Origin: Barrientosiimonas humi
GTDB taxonomy: Bacteria; Actinomycetota; Actinomycetes; Actinomycetales; Dermatophilaceae
Direction of reading: 5' to 3'
DNA length: 64,000 nt
Assembly: GCF_006716095.1 (NCBI RefSeq)
Contig: NZ_VFOK01000001.1
Location: 682,001-746,000, forward strand
Both the position numbers and the translations under genes were made by a program. Under the pieces are notes generated by a model. That model worked only from the letters and a program-made list of their open reading frames with translations. It ran no database searches and was not told the origin of the DNA. This document shows positions 49,587-58,689 of the stretch, piece by piece (the stretch's first letter is position 1; every line of letters begins with the position of its first letter).

Positions 49587-50353
49587 AGGTCACCGTCGTC
49601 GGCTGCGCCGGATCGTTCGCCGGACCGGAGTCACCCGCGTCCTGCTACCTCGTGCAGGCCGAGCACGAGGGGCGCACCTGGAGCGTCGCGCTCGACCTGG
49701 GCAACGGCTCGCTCGGGGCGCTGCAGCGCTACGTCGCGCTCGACCAGCTCGACGCGGTCGTGCTCAGCCACCTGCACCCCGACCACTGTGCCGACCTCAC
49801 CGGCTTCTACGTCGTGCGCACCTATCACCCCGAGGGCGCGATGCCGCCGATCCCGGTGCACGCCCCCGCGGGCGCGGCCGAGCGCCTCGCCCGGATGTAC
49901 GCCGTCGACCGGCCGGAGGACCTCGGCGACCGCTTCGACTTCCGCGACCTGAGCGACGGATCCGCTTTCACCGTAGGCCCGTTCACGATCAAGCCGTTCC
50001 TCGTCGAGCACCCGGTCGAGGCGTACGGTCTGCGTGTCGAGGCCGACGGGACGGTCGTCGCCTACACCGGTGACACCGACGAGACGCCCAACCTGTGCCC
50101 GCTGATGCACGGCGCGGCGCTGGTGCTCGCCGACGCGGCGTTCGTCGACGGTCGCGACGACGACAAGCCCGGCGTGCACCTGTCGGGCAGCCGCGCCGCG
50201 CGCGCCGCCGTGCAGGCCGGGGGAGTGCAGCAGCTCGTGCTCACCCACATCCCGGCCTGGAACGACCCGGAGGTGTGCCGCAAGCAGGCCGCCGAGGTGT
50301 GGCCGGGCGAGGTCGGGCTCGCCCGGGCCGGGCAGACGTACGACCTGGGCTGA
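49583..50353 (+). CDS. MBL-fold metallohydrolase
   Basis: A 256-residue metallo-beta-lactamase-fold protein with the zinc motif [25 protein letters not shown] and a late histidine in VLTHIPAW. It is of the RNase Z-like/phnP-like branch that usually follows murI and precedes rph in actinobacteria. Natural substrate unknown; a nuclease or phosphodiesterase is plausible. Confidence 0.88.
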   Translation: MKVTVVGCAGSFAGPESPASCYLVQAEHEGRTWSVALDLGNGSLGALQRYVALDQLDAVVLSHLHPDHCADLTGFYVVRTYHPEGAMPPIPVHAPAGAAERLARMYAVDRPEDLGDRFDFRDLSDGSAFTVGPFTIKPFLVEHPVEAYGLRVEADGTVVAYTGDTDETPNLCPLMHGAALVLADAAFVDGRDDDKPGVHLSGSRAARAAVQAGGVQQLVLTHIPAWNDPEVCRKQAAEVWPGEVGLARAGQTYDLG

Positions 50354-50373
50354 GCCGGCGGGGCGGCGCGCGG

Positions 50374-51051
50374 TCAGGCGCCGGTCTGGGCGTTCGGAGC
50401 GCCCACCGGCTTGCTCTCGGGTGACCCGCGCTCGCGCAGGAACACCGCGAGGAACGCCATTGAGGCGACGGCGAGGAACTCCGACTGCCAGTTCTGCAGG
50501 CTGCGCTCCCAGAAGTCGGGACCGGTGACGTACTGCCCCCACGTCAGGTCGCCCAGCCCGGCCGACTCCCGCTCCTCGTTGTAGGCGAGCCGGCCGGTCA
50601 CCGACTGCGCCAGCCACGACCCGACGAACAGCATCAGCATCACCAGGCCCAGCGAGCGGGAGTAGAGCTGGCCGCGCAGGCCGCCCACGCGGGCCCAGTG
50701 CGGTGAGTCGGGGCGGGCGTGGTCGCCGACCTGCTGCTCGCTGTCGCTGCCGCGGCCGGCGTCGCTCGGCTGCTTGGACTCGGGGGAGCCGCGCTGCACC
50801 AGCCAGACGGTGAGGATGATGAGCAGGAAGAACTGCAGGTACTCGCTCTGCCAGTTCTCGGCCACGTCGACCAGGAAGGTCGGCCCGGTCACGTAGGCGC
50901 CGAACGTCTCGGTCTCGCTGCCCTGCATCTGCTGCTCGGCGTTGTAGGCCGCGTGACCCACGAACGCCTGCCCGACCAGCGCGGCCAGGAACAGCCCGAG
51001 GAAGACGAGCGTCAGGCTGTTGTCCCGGAGGCGTCGTGCGAATGAGCCCAT
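50374..51051 (-). CDS. DUF6766-type membrane protein with internal duplication
   Basis: A 225-residue protein with two similar halves. Each has a hydrophobic helix (LGLFLAALVGQAFVG; LMLFVGSWLAQSVTG), a YNAE/YNEE motif, a GxYVTGPxF motif, a NWQSE(Y/F)L motif, a second helix and QRGSPESK/ERGSPESK. Four membrane segments in total. Function unknown. It breaks the usual murI-MBL-rph-rdgB order. Confidence 0.78.
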   Translation of the reverse strand: MGSFARRLRDNSLTLVFLGLFLAALVGQAFVGHAAYNAEQQMQGSETETFGAYVTGPTFLVDVAENWQSEYLQFFLLIILTVWLVQRGSPESKQPSDAGRGSDSEQQVGDHARPDSPHWARVGGLRGQLYSRSLGLVMLMLFVGSWLAQSVTGRLAYNEERESAGLGDLTWGQYVTGPDFWERSLQNWQSEFLAVASMAFLAVFLRERGSPESKPVGAPNAQTGA

Positions 51052-51057
51052 CCCGGC

Positions 51058-51063
51058 ACGCTA
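51058..51063 (-). promoter_or_regulatory. -10 box TAGCGT, leaderless start (minus strand)
   Basis: TAGCGT on the minus strand ends 6 nt before the ATG at 51051. Confidence 0.45.
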
Positions 51064-51123
51064 GCGCTCGGCGGGCGGCCCGCCACCACCCTTGGGCGTT
51101 CAGGCCGGGCGGGCCGGACGGCG

Positions 51124-52524
51124 TCAGGCCGCGTGCGCCCGGGCGCGGCGGCGCAGCAGCAGACCGGCGCCGAGCACCGCGAACCAGATCAGCGAGGCGA
51201 GCAGGCCCTGGCGGGTGTCGTCGGCCAGGGTCAGCGTCCACACGACGAAGGCGAAGAAGACCAGCACCATCCAGGTGGTGACCACGCCGCCGGGCATCCG
51301 GTAGTGCGACCGCTCGTGCCGCTCGGGGAGGTTGCGGCGATAGACGAGGTAGGACACCAGGATGAGCGTCCAGACGAACAGGAAGAGGACCGAGCTGACC
51401 GTCGTGGCCAGGGTGAACGCCTCCGCGACGCCGCCGGTGGCGTACAGCAGCGGCACGGCCAGCAGCAGGCAGACGGCCGACACCAGCAGCGCGCGGTCGG
51501 GCGTGTGCCGCGAGCTGAGGTGGTCCAGGGCCTTGGGCGCGCTGCGCCGCGAGGCGAGGCCGAGCAGCATCCGGCTCGTGGAGTAGGTGCCGGAGTTGCA
51601 GCTGGAGGCCGCCGAGGTGATCACGACGAAGTTGATGACGCCGGCGGCCGCGGCCAGACCGGCGAGCGCGAAGGTCTGCACGAACGGGCTCTGGTCGGCC
51701 CGGGCGTTGGTCCACGGCGTGACCATCATCAGCACGACGAGGGCCGCGACGTAGAACAGCAGGATGCGGATCGGGATCGCGTTGATCGCGCGGGGGAGCG
51801 TGCGCTGCGGGTCCTTCGCCTCGGCAGCGGTCGTGCCCACCAGCTCGAGCCCGACGAAGGAGAAGATCGCGATCTGGAAGCCGGTGAGCACCCCGTGCAT
51901 GCCGTTGGGGACGATGCCGCCGTGCTCCCACAGGTTCGACACCGAGGCAGTCGTGCCGTCCGAGCCGGTGAAGCCGGTGATGACGAGCCACAGGCCGACG
52001 CCGACCAGGGCGACGATCGCGACGATCTTGATCAGCGCGAACCAGAACTCCATCTCGCCGAACAGCCGGACGGCCATCATGTTCAGCCCGACGATGAGCG
52101 CGACCATCGCGACGGCGGGGATCCACGGCGGCAGGTCGGGCCACCAGTAGGCGACGTACGTCGTCACGGCCACGACCTCGGCGATGCCGGTGATGATCCA
52201 GCACAGCCAGTAGGTCCAGCCGATGCTGAAGCCGGCCCACGGGCCGAGGATGTCCTCGACCATGTCGGAGAAGGTGCGGTAGCGCCCGTCGGACAGCAGC
52301 ATCTCGCCCATCGCGCGCATCATGAAGAACAGCATCAGGCCGATGACGGCGTAGACCCCCGCGATGGCCGGACCGGCGAGCGAGATGCCCTTGCCGGACC
52401 CCATGAACAGGCCGGTGCCGATGGCCCCGCCGATCGCCATGAGCTGGATGTGCCGGTTCGACAGGCCGCGCTGGAGCGTCTGCTCCTCCGGCGCGGTCTC
52501 GGTGTCGTGCATGGCGTGCGCCAT
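51124..52524 (-). CDS. Amino acid permease, CycA-like (APC family)
   Basis: A 466-residue transporter with 12 expected membrane segments. The N-terminal [20 protein letters not shown] and [14 protein letters not shown], and [20 protein letters not shown] cut at 20, match the D-serine/D-alanine/glycine transporter branch. [17 protein letters not shown] is a family block. AAGGGAGG stands before the start at 52524; ATG 52512 is an alternative. Substrate range is inferred from similarity only. Confidence 0.88.
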   Translation of the reverse strand: MAHAMHDTETAPEEQTLQRGLSNRHIQLMAIGGAIGTGLFMGSGKGISLAGPAIAGVYAVIGLMLFFMMRAMGEMLLSDGRYRTFSDMVEDILGPWAGFSIGWTYWLCWIITGIAEVVAVTTYVAYWWPDLPPWIPAVAMVALIVGLNMMAVRLFGEMEFWFALIKIVAIVALVGVGLWLVITGFTGSDGTTASVSNLWEHGGIVPNGMHGVLTGFQIAIFSFVGLELVGTTAAEAKDPQRTLPRAINAIPIRILLFYVAALVVLMMVTPWTNARADQSPFVQTFALAGLAAAAGVINFVVITSAASSCNSGTYSTSRMLLGLASRRSAPKALDHLSSRHTPDRALLVSAVCLLLAVPLLYATGGVAEAFTLATTVSSVLFLFVWTLILVSYLVYRRNLPERHERSHYRMPGGVVTTWMVLVFFAFVVWTLTLADDTRQGLLASLIWFAVLGAGLLLRRRARAHAA

Positions 52525-52636
52525 GGGAGGCCTCCCTTGCCTGCGTCGGGGCCGCGACGGTGCGGTCCCGACGGGCTACCGTGCCAGAGCCGTCGCGCGG
52601 CGACGCACCCGACACGCGACCGACCGGTAGGACACC

Positions 52637-52642
52637 TACTCT
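52637..52642 (+). promoter_or_regulatory. -10 box TACTCT, leaderless rph
   Basis: TACTCT ends 7 nt before the rph ATG at 52650. Confidence 0.55.
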
Positions 52643-52649
52643 CGGACGT

Positions 52650-53411
52650 ATGACCGACACCCCTGCTCTTCGACACGACGGCCGCGCCCCCGACCAGCTG
52701 CGCGAGGTCCGGTTCACCCGCAACTGGCTCGACCACGCCGAGGGGAGCGTGCTGGTGGAGTTCGGCCGCACCCGCGTGCTCGTCGCCGCGTCGTTCACCG
52801 AGGGCGTGCCGCGCTGGCTGAAGGGGCAGGGCAAGGGCTGGGTGACCTCGGAGTACGAGATGCTCCCGCGCTCGACCAACACCCGGTCCGACCGCGAGGC
52901 CCGCAAGGGCAAGGTCGGCGGGCGCACCCACGAGATCTCGCGCCTGATCGGCCGCAGCCTGCGCGCGGTCATCGACACCACCGCGCTCGGCGAGAACACC
53001 ATCGTCGTCGACTGCGACGTGCTGCAGGCCGACGGCGGCACCCGCACCGCGTCCATCACGGGTGCGTACGTCGCGCTCGCCGACGCGATCGAGGACGCCC
53101 GGGGCCGTGGCCTCATCCGCAAGGACGCGCAGCCGCTCACCGGGTCGGTGGCGGCGGTCAGCGTCGGCATGATCGACGGCCGGCCGGTGCTCGACCTGGA
53201 CTACCCCGAGGACTCCACGGCCGGCACCGACATGAACGTCGTGATGACCGGCGAGGGGCAGTTCGTCGAGGTGCAGGGCACCGCCGAGGGGGAGGCGTTC
53301 GACCGCGCCGAGCTGGACGGACTCCTCGACATCGCCACCGCCGGCATCGCGGAGCTGACGAAGCTGCAGCAGGCCGCGCTCGCCGGCGAGGCTCGCGAGC
53401 GGGTGCTGTGA
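52650..53411 (+). CDS. rph: Ribonuclease PH
   Basis: A 253-residue phosphate-dependent 3'-5' exoribonuclease that trims tRNA 3' ends. Family blocks: RPDQLR-type [72 protein letters not shown], and [20 protein letters not shown]. Stop overlaps rdgB. Confidence 0.96.
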   Translation: MTDTPALRHDGRAPDQLREVRFTRNWLDHAEGSVLVEFGRTRVLVAASFTEGVPRWLKGQGKGWVTSEYEMLPRSTNTRSDREARKGKVGGRTHEISRLIGRSLRAVIDTTALGENTIVVDCDVLQADGGTRTASITGAYVALADAIEDARGRGLIRKDAQPLTGSVAAVSVGMIDGRPVLDLDYPEDSTAGTDMNVVMTGEGQFVEVQGTAEGEAFDRAELDGLLDIATAGIAELTKLQQAALAGEARERVL

Positions 53412-54019
53412 TGGCCGACCGCCTCGTGCTCGCCACGCGCAACGCCGGGAAGGTGCGCGAGCTGCGCGGCCTGCTCTCGGGAGCGCCCGAGCTGGCGGGC
53501 GTCGAGGTGGTCGGCGTGGGCGACCTCGAGGGGGTGCCCGAGGTCGCCGAGACCGGCGTGACCTTCGAGGAGAACGCCCGGTTGAAGTCCCAGGCGGTCG
53601 CACGGGCCACGAATCTGCCTGTGGTTGCTGACGACTCGGGGCTCGTCGTGGACGTGCTGGGCGCCGCACCCGGTGTGTGGAGCGCGATGTGGTCGGGGCG
53701 CACCGGTGACGACCAGGCCAACATCGACCTGCTGCAGGCGCAGCTCGGCGACGTCGACGAGGAGCGGCTGACGGCCTTCTTCACCAGCACGGTCGTGCTG
53801 ACCCTGCCCGACGGGACCGAGCGGGTCGCGACCGGACGGGTCGACGGCCGGCTCACCCGGCAGCAGCGGGGGAGCAACGGGTTCGGCTACGACCCGATCT
53901 TCCAGCTGCCCGACGGGCGCACCCTCGCCGAGCTGACCGACGCGGAGAAGAACGCGATCTCCCACCGCGGCAACGCTTTTCGCGCGTTGCTCCCCGCGCT
54001 CGTCGAGCTGCTGGGCTGA
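53411..54019 (+). CDS. rdgB: dITP/XTP pyrophosphatase
   Basis: A 202-residue HAM1/RdgB enzyme removing non-canonical purine nucleotides. LVLATRNAGKVRELRGLL, VADDSGLVVDVLGAAPGVWS and GSNGFGYDPIFQLPDG are diagnostic; HRGNAFRALLPAL is at the end. ATG 53411 (overlapping the rph stop as TGATG) is chosen over the GTG three bases upstream. Confidence 0.95.
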   Translation: MADRLVLATRNAGKVRELRGLLSGAPELAGVEVVGVGDLEGVPEVAETGVTFEENARLKSQAVARATNLPVVADDSGLVVDVLGAAPGVWSAMWSGRTGDDQANIDLLQAQLGDVDEERLTAFFTSTVVLTLPDGTERVATGRVDGRLTRQQRGSNGFGYDPIFQLPDGRTLAELTDAEKNAISHRGNAFRALLPALVELLG

Positions 54020-54024
54020 TCCCC

Positions 54025-55545
54025 GTGGTCTGGGTGCTGGGCGGGCTCGCGGCGGGGGCGATCACGGCCGGCCTCGCCGAGCTGCTGGCCGGCCTGCTGA
54101 CCCGGCTGGGCTGGGTCGGGGGCGAGCCGTCGCCGGTGCTGGCCGTGGGTGCGGCGTTCATCGACCGCACGCCGCCGTGGCTGAAGGACTTCGCGATCAG
54201 CACCTTCGGCACGCACGACAAGACCGCGCTGCTCGTGGGCATGGCCGTGGTGCTGGTCGCGGCGTGCGCGGTGGTCGGGCTGCTGCTGCGCGCCCGTCCG
54301 CAGCTGGCGCTGGTCGTGCTCGCGCTGCTCGGGGTGGTCGGCCTCGCGGCCGTGCTGACGCGCCCGGGCGCGCAGCCGCTGGACGCGGTGCCGACCGTGC
54401 TCGGAGTGGCCGCCGGGCTGGCGCTGCTGACGGGCGTACGCCGAGCGCTGGTGCGCGAACCCGTCGCCGAGTCATCAGGCGCCACAAGGCGTTCCGCGCT
54501 CACCCTGGTCGGTCTGGGCGTGGCCGGTGGGGCGCTCACCGCGCTCGGCGGTCGCGCCCTCGCGGCGGGTCAGCGCACGGTGCAGGCCGCGCGCGAGCGG
54601 TTCGTCGTGCCGCGCGTCGCGCGTCCGGTGACGGTGCCTGCGGGCGCCGAGCTGGGCGTCCCCGGCAGCACGCCGTTCGTCGTGCCGCAGCGCGACTTCT
54701 ATCGCATCGACACCGCGCTGGTGGTGCCGCAGGTCGACCCCGCGACGTGGCGGCTGCGCGTGCACGGGATGGTCGACCGCACCGTCGAGATCGACTGGGA
54801 GACACTGCTGTCCAAGCCCATGCAGGAGGCGATGGTCACGCTGATGTGCGTGTCCAACGAGGTGGGCGGCGACCTCAACGGCAACGCGATCTGGACCGGC
54901 TGGCCGGTGCGCGAGCTGCTGCGCGAGGCGGGGGTGCGGCCGGGCGCCGACATGGTGCTGTCGACCAGCACCGACGGCTTCACCGCGGGCACGCCGCTGG
55001 AGGCGCTCACCGACGAGCGCAACGCGCTGATCGCGATCGCCATGAACCGCGAGCCGCTGACTCCCGAGCACGGCTTCCCGGCGCGGCTCGTCGTGCCGGG
55101 GCTGTACGGCTACGTCAGCGCGACCAAGTGGGTTACCGACCTCAAGGTCACCCGGTTCGCCGACGACGAGGGCTACTGGACGCCGCGTGGCTGGTCGGCG
55201 CGCGGCCCGGTCAAGATGTCATCGCGCATCGACGTGCCCGGCGGGGGAGACCGCATCGCGGCCGGCACGGTCGCCGTCGCCGGGGTGGCCTGGGCGCAGC
55301 ACACGGGGATCCGTGCGGTGCAGGTGCGCGTCGACGACGGACCGTGGCAGGCCGCCCGGCTGGGGGCCGACGCCACGGTCGACGCCTGGCGGCAGTGGGT
55401 GTTCTCCTGGCGTGCGACGCCGGGGGAGCACACCCTCGCCGTGCGCGCCCAGGACCGCACCGGCGCCTGGCAGACCGAGGAAGAAGCGCCCCCGGCTCCC
55501 GACGGCTCCACCGGCTACCACCGGATCTACGTCGTCGTGCAGTGA
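54025..55545 (+). CDS. Membrane-anchored molybdopterin-dependent oxidoreductase
   Basis: A 506-residue sulfite-oxidase-family protein. Residues 1-190 contain about 4-5 membrane segments. The Mo-cofactor domain follows (VPQRDFYRIDTALVVPQVDP ... LMCVSNEVGGDLNG, with Cys275 as the expected Mo ligand; GYVSATKWVTDLKVTRF). The C-terminal about 110 residues are the Mo-co dimerisation Ig-like domain (WAQHTGIRAVQVRVDDGPW). It probably works on the outer face. GTG start, 5 bp after rdgB. Natural substrate unknown. Confidence 0.87.
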   Translation: MVWVLGGLAAGAITAGLAELLAGLLTRLGWVGGEPSPVLAVGAAFIDRTPPWLKDFAISTFGTHDKTALLVGMAVVLVAACAVVGLLLRARPQLALVVLALLGVVGLAAVLTRPGAQPLDAVPTVLGVAAGLALLTGVRRALVREPVAESSGATRRSALTLVGLGVAGGALTALGGRALAAGQRTVQAARERFVVPRVARPVTVPAGAELGVPGSTPFVVPQRDFYRIDTALVVPQVDPATWRLRVHGMVDRTVEIDWETLLSKPMQEAMVTLMCVSNEVGGDLNGNAIWTGWPVRELLREAGVRPGADMVLSTSTDGFTAGTPLEALTDERNALIAIAMNREPLTPEHGFPARLVVPGLYGYVSATKWVTDLKVTRFADDEGYWTPRGWSARGPVKMSSRIDVPGGGDRIAAGTVAVAGVAWAQHTGIRAVQVRVDDGPWQAARLGADATVDAWRQWVFSWRATPGEHTLAVRAQDRTGAWQTEEEAPPAPDGSTGYHRIYVVVQ

Positions 55546-55555
55546 CCACGGAGCC

Positions 55556-55651
55556 CGCTGGTCGAGTAGTGGCGAGGGACGAGCCGCGTATCGAGACCGC
55601 CCGAGCCACGCTGGTCGAGTAGTGGCGAGGGACGAGCCGCGTATCGAGACC
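55556..55651 (+). repeat. Two direct copies of the dispersed repeat
   Basis: Copies at 55556-55598 and 55608-55651, both with GGTCGAGTAGTGGCGAGGGA, then CGAGCCGCGTATCGAGACC, about 52 bp apart and nearly identical. They lie between convergent genes and may serve as a terminator. Confidence 0.9.
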
Positions 55652-55662
55652 ACGACGACCGA

Positions 55663-56442
55663 TCAGCGACCCTCCGGGCTGCCTCCGGCTCGCGGTGTGT
55701 ACGCGACCAGCCGCTGACCGGGTGCTGCCGCCACCTCGAGGGTGACCCAGGCGAGCTCGATCTCCCGGTCGTCGAGGAGCAGCCGCTTGCACCCGTTCGT
55801 CCGCCGGCGCACGTCGGCACCAGCCCATAGCCGGGCGAACTGGTCGCTCGCCGTGCTCAGCTCGCCGACGAGGGCGACCAGGCGCGGATGGCGTACGTCC
55901 GTGCCGCCGAGGGCGCGCAGGTTTCCCACCACTTCCTCGGCGATCTCGTCGTGGTCCAGGTAGACGTCCGTGGCGTGCTCGCCGAGGAAGAACGCCCGGG
56001 CCATGTTGTCGCCGGGGTGCAGACCGAGCGCGTCGTGCAGCCCGCGGCCGGCGTCGTTGACGGCGAGCAGGTCGAGGAACCGGTTCATCACGATGGCTGG
56101 GTGCGGCCAGGTGTCCATCAGCTCCAGCAGCTCCGCGGGGACCACGTCGGACTCGTCGGCCAGGTCGGCGCGCAGATCGGCCAGGGCGGCGAGGTGGGCG
56201 CGCGCGTCGTCGTCGAGCAGCAGCGCCCGCGACAACGACTCGACGACCGCGGGTGAGGGATGCCGGTCGCGGCCCCGCTCGAGCCGCACGAGGTACTCGA
56301 CGCTGATGCCCGAGAGGGTCGCCACCTCCTCGCGGCGCAACCCGGGCGTGCGTCGCAGCCCCACCGGGCGCAGCCCGACCTGCTGCGGCTCGACGCGCTC
56401 CCGCCTGGCTCGGAGGTAGGTCCCCAGCGCGTTCTCGCTCAT
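55663..56442 (-). CDS. XRE/MmyB-type transcriptional regulator
   Basis: A 259-residue regulator. Helix-turn-helix at about residues 10-70 (RRTPGLRREEVATLSGISVE, YLVRLERGRDRHPS), followed by the MmyB-like ligand-binding domain (MNRFLDLLAVNDAGRGLHD, AFFLGE...). This family often stands divergent to a short-chain dehydrogenase that it controls, as here. The start at 56442 has a TACGCT box 7 nt upstream. Confidence 0.9.
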   Translation of the reverse strand: MSENALGTYLRARRERVEPQQVGLRPVGLRRTPGLRREEVATLSGISVEYLVRLERGRDRHPSPAVVESLSRALLLDDDARAHLAALADLRADLADESDVVPAELLELMDTWPHPAIVMNRFLDLLAVNDAGRGLHDALGLHPGDNMARAFFLGEHATDVYLDHDEIAEEVVGNLRALGGTDVRHPRLVALVGELSTASDQFARLWAGADVRRRTNGCKRLLLDDREIELAWVTLEVAAAPGQRLVAYTPRAGGSPEGR

Positions 56443-56449
56443 CGTCGTC

Positions 56450-56455
56450 AGCGTA
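56450..56455 (-). promoter_or_regulatory. -10 box TACGCT of the regulator (minus strand)
   Basis: TACGCT on the minus strand ends 7 nt before the ATG at 56442, giving a leaderless regulator mRNA. Confidence 0.45.
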
Positions 56456-56478
56456 TGGCGATGCGCTGGGGCGTGACA

Positions 56479-56493
56479 GGTAGCGGCACTACC
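56479..56493. promoter_or_regulatory. Candidate operator in the regulator/SDR divergent region
   Basis: GGTAG-CGGCA-CTACC is a 5+5 bp inverted repeat in the 103-bp region between the two divergent genes, suited to a dimeric helix-turn-helix regulator. Confidence 0.35.
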
Positions 56494-56545
56494 CCGGACT
56501 CGCGCGGTCTCCCGACCCTGCTGCGACGGTGCGGACAGTGGTGCC

Positions 56546-57328
56546 ATGACGACGACATCGAGAGCACCAGACGAAGCATCGAACGCCACCGCGCCCCTGC
56601 AGGGCCGGACGGCCGTGGTCACCGGGGCGGGCACCGGAATCGGTGCAGCCACCGCGACGGCGCTCGCCGAGCGCGGCGCCCACGTGGCCGTGCTGGGCCG
56701 GCGCCTCGAGCGGCTGGCGGCGACGGCTCAGTCCTTCGACGGGCTGGTGGTGCCGGCCGACGTCACGGATCCCGACTCGATCGCCGAGGCGGCCGGTCGC
56801 GTGCGAACAGTCTGGGGGCGGGTCGACCTGGTGGTCGTGAACTCCGGCTTCATGGCCGCCGCGCCCGTCACGGAAGCCGATCCGCGAGAGTGGCGGCAGA
56901 TGCTGGACGTCAACGTCGCCGGGGCGCTGGAGACGACGCGCGTCGTCGTCCCGGACCTGTTGGCGGCGGCAGCCGACGGGCACGCCACCGACCTCGTGCT
57001 CGTCAGCTCGATCGGCGCTCACCTGGCGATGCCTGATCTGAGCGCCTACTTCGCGTCGAAGGCGGCAGTGACGCAGTTCGGTCGGTGCCTGCGCGCGGAG
57101 CTGGGGCCGCAGGGGGTCCGGGTGCGGGTGGTCGAGCCGGGCAACACCGCCTCGGACCTGGGCCAGGACATGGGGAACGGCGCCGCGCGAAGCCGGCTGG
57201 TGTCGTACGTCGAGCAGGCCCCGCCCATCCCGGCGGCGTCGGTCGGCGAGGCGATCGCGTGGTCCTGCGCGCTCCCGGCTGGCGTCAACCTCGCGGCCCT
57301 GGAGGTCCTGCCGACCGTGCAGGGCTGA
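56546..57328 (+). CDS. Short-chain dehydrogenase/reductase
   Basis: A 260-residue SDR. Cofactor motif TGAGTGIGAATATALAERG near residue 25, catalytic Ser in VLVSSIGAHLAMPD and Tyr/Lys in SAYFASKAAV. The LNRR-type LGRRLERL after strand 2 favours NADP(H). Divergent to the MmyB-type regulator. Substrate unknown. Confidence 0.9.
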   Translation: MTTTSRAPDEASNATAPLQGRTAVVTGAGTGIGAATATALAERGAHVAVLGRRLERLAATAQSFDGLVVPADVTDPDSIAEAAGRVRTVWGRVDLVVVNSGFMAAAPVTEADPREWRQMLDVNVAGALETTRVVVPDLLAAAADGHATDLVLVSSIGAHLAMPDLSAYFASKAAVTQFGRCLRAELGPQGVRVRVVEPGNTASDLGQDMGNGAARSRLVSYVEQAPPIPAASVGEAIAWSCALPAGVNLAALEVLPTVQG

Positions 57329-57342
57329 CGAGGGAGCGGCCG

Positions 57343-57425
57343 TGCGCGAGGCGGGACTTGAACCCGCACGCCCAGTGGGCACCAGGACCTAAACCTGGCG
57401 CGTCTGCCGATTCCGCCACTCGCGC
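57343..57425 (-). tRNA. tRNA-Leu (anticodon TAG)
   Basis: Minus strand, 83 nt. Acceptor GCGCGAG pairs with CTCGCGC. The D-arm GCGGAATCGGCAGACGC, anticodon arm CCAGG-TTTAGGT-CCTGG, a long variable arm and GGTTCAAGTCC in the T-arm are present. CCA is not encoded. Class II with TAG anticodon reads CUA and, by wobble, other CUN codons. Confidence 0.95.
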
Positions 57426-57486
57426 GCCGGGCCAGCGTACGGGGCGGGGCCCGCCCGGCCGGCGCGGCCGTGCGCCCCGGGCAGCC

Positions 57487-57957
57487 TCAGGCGGCGATCT
57501 TCAGCGCCTTGCTCAGCGAGGCGACGTGGCCGGTGGCCTTGATGTTGTAGCGGGCGAGCTCGACCTTGCCCTCGCCGTCGAGCACGATCGTCGACCGGAT
57601 GACGCCGACCACCGTCTTCCCGTAGAGCTTCTTCTCGCCGTAGGCGCCGTACGCCTCGAGCACCTTCTTATCCGGGTCGGACAGCAGCGGATAGGTCAGC
57701 GACTCCTGCTGCACGAACTCGCTCAGCTTCTCCGGCGAGTCGGGGGAGATGCCGACCACGGCGTACCCGGCCTGCTTGAGCGGCTCGAGCGAGTCGCGGA
57801 AGTCGCAGGCCTCCTTGGTGCAGCCGGGCGTCATGGCGGCGGGGTAGAAGAAGATCACGAGGCCGCTGCCGCGGAAGTCGGCGAGCGAGACGTCGTTGCC
57901 GTCCTGGTCGGGGAGCGTGAACTCCGGTGCGGTGTCGCCGGTCTCGAGTCGTGCCAT
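57487..57957 (-). CDS. bcp: Thioredoxin-dependent peroxiredoxin (BCP type)
   Basis: A 156-residue peroxiredoxin reducing peroxides. The peroxidatic Cys46 and the resolving Cys51 are in TPGCTKEACDFRD, the Q/BCP spacing. FFYPAAMTPG and GVIRSTIVLDGEGKV are family blocks. Length normal. Confidence 0.93.
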   Translation of the reverse strand: MARLETGDTAPEFTLPDQDGNDVSLADFRGSGLVIFFYPAAMTPGCTKEACDFRDSLEPLKQAGYAVVGISPDSPEKLSEFVQQESLTYPLLSDPDKKVLEAYGAYGEKKLYGKTVVGVIRSTIVLDGEGKVELARYNIKATGHVASLSKALKIAA

Positions 57958-58048
57958 GGGGCTGCCTCTCTACGCGCTGCGGGTGTGCTGGTGCTCGCCC
58001 TGCCTACGTTAGGGTCGCACCCAGGTCACGACACGAAGGAGACACCCC

Positions 58049-58318
58049 ATGGCCGAGCAGCGTGCCCGGACTGCCAAGGAGATCGAGGCTGATCTCGCCG
58101 CTTCGCGGAACCGTCTCGCGGGGACCATCGACGAGCTGGCGTTCCGCGCCCAGCCCAAGGAGATCGCCAAGCGGCAGACCGAGAGCCTCAAGCTCGCGGT
58201 CAACGACGCGACGCACGACCCCGACGGTGAGCTCAACAACGAGAAGGTCGCGACCGTCCTCGGTGGCGTGTCCGGCTTCCTGCTCCTCCTGGGGTTGATC
58301 CGCCGCGCCCGTGGCTGA
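58049..58318 (+). CDS. DUF3618 protein
   Basis: An 89-residue protein: charged helical N-terminus KEIEADLAASRNRLAGTIDE typical of DUF3618, then one membrane helix (VSGFLLLLGLI) and a basic end. GAAGGAG precedes the ATG. It overlaps the next gene by 8 bp. Function unknown; possibly envelope-associated. Confidence 0.85.
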   Translation: MAEQRARTAKEIEADLAASRNRLAGTIDELAFRAQPKEIAKRQTESLKLAVNDATHDPDGELNNEKVATVLGGVSGFLLLLGLIRRARG

Positions 58319-58649
58319 GCCCGCGACATCCGGCGACCTGCCGGTCCGGATGCTGCACGACCGGGTGCTCGTCTCCCAGGAAGGTGAGGGAGGCGAGCGC
58401 CGCTCCGGTGGCGGCATCGTCATCCCCGCGACGGCCAGCGTCGGCCGGCGCCTCGCCTGGGCCAAGGTGGTCGCCATCGGCGCGCACGTACGCCAGGTGC
58501 GGCTCGGCGATCGCGTCCTGTTCGATCCCGAGGACCGTGCCGAGGTCGAGCTGCAGTCGCGCGACTACGTGCTGCTGCGCGAGCGCGACATCCACGCCGT
58601 CGGCGAAGAGCGCCGCGCCGACTCGGGCAACACGGGCCTGTACCTGTAA
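58311..58649 (+). CDS. GroES-like co-chaperone fold protein
   Basis: A 112-residue Cpn10-fold protein: MLHDRVLVSQEGEGGERRSG, GGIVIPATAS, VVAIGAHVRQVRLGDRVLFD. It is not beside a groEL and lacks the classical mobile-loop hydrophobic triplet, so it is probably a divergent paralogue rather than the main GroES. GTG 58311 overlaps DUF3618; ATG 58350 is an alternative. Confidence 0.78.
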   Translation: MAEPATSGDLPVRMLHDRVLVSQEGEGGERRSGGGIVIPATASVGRRLAWAKVVAIGAHVRQVRLGDRVLFDPEDRAEVELQSRDYVLLRERDIHAVGEERRADSGNTGLYL

Positions 58650-58689
58650 ACCCGCGGGCGACGCCCCGTCCTCGCCGGTCGCTACCTCG

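Noticed and set aside
51124-52653. Plus-strand ORF opposite the permease
   Set aside because: Its Asp/Arg/Gln/His-rich composition and lack of motifs mark it as the complement of the permease gene.
49631-53170. An 1179-residue minus-strand ORF
   Set aside because: It runs antisense or out of frame through MBL, the DUF6766 gene, the permease and rph, all of which have clear family matches in their own frames.
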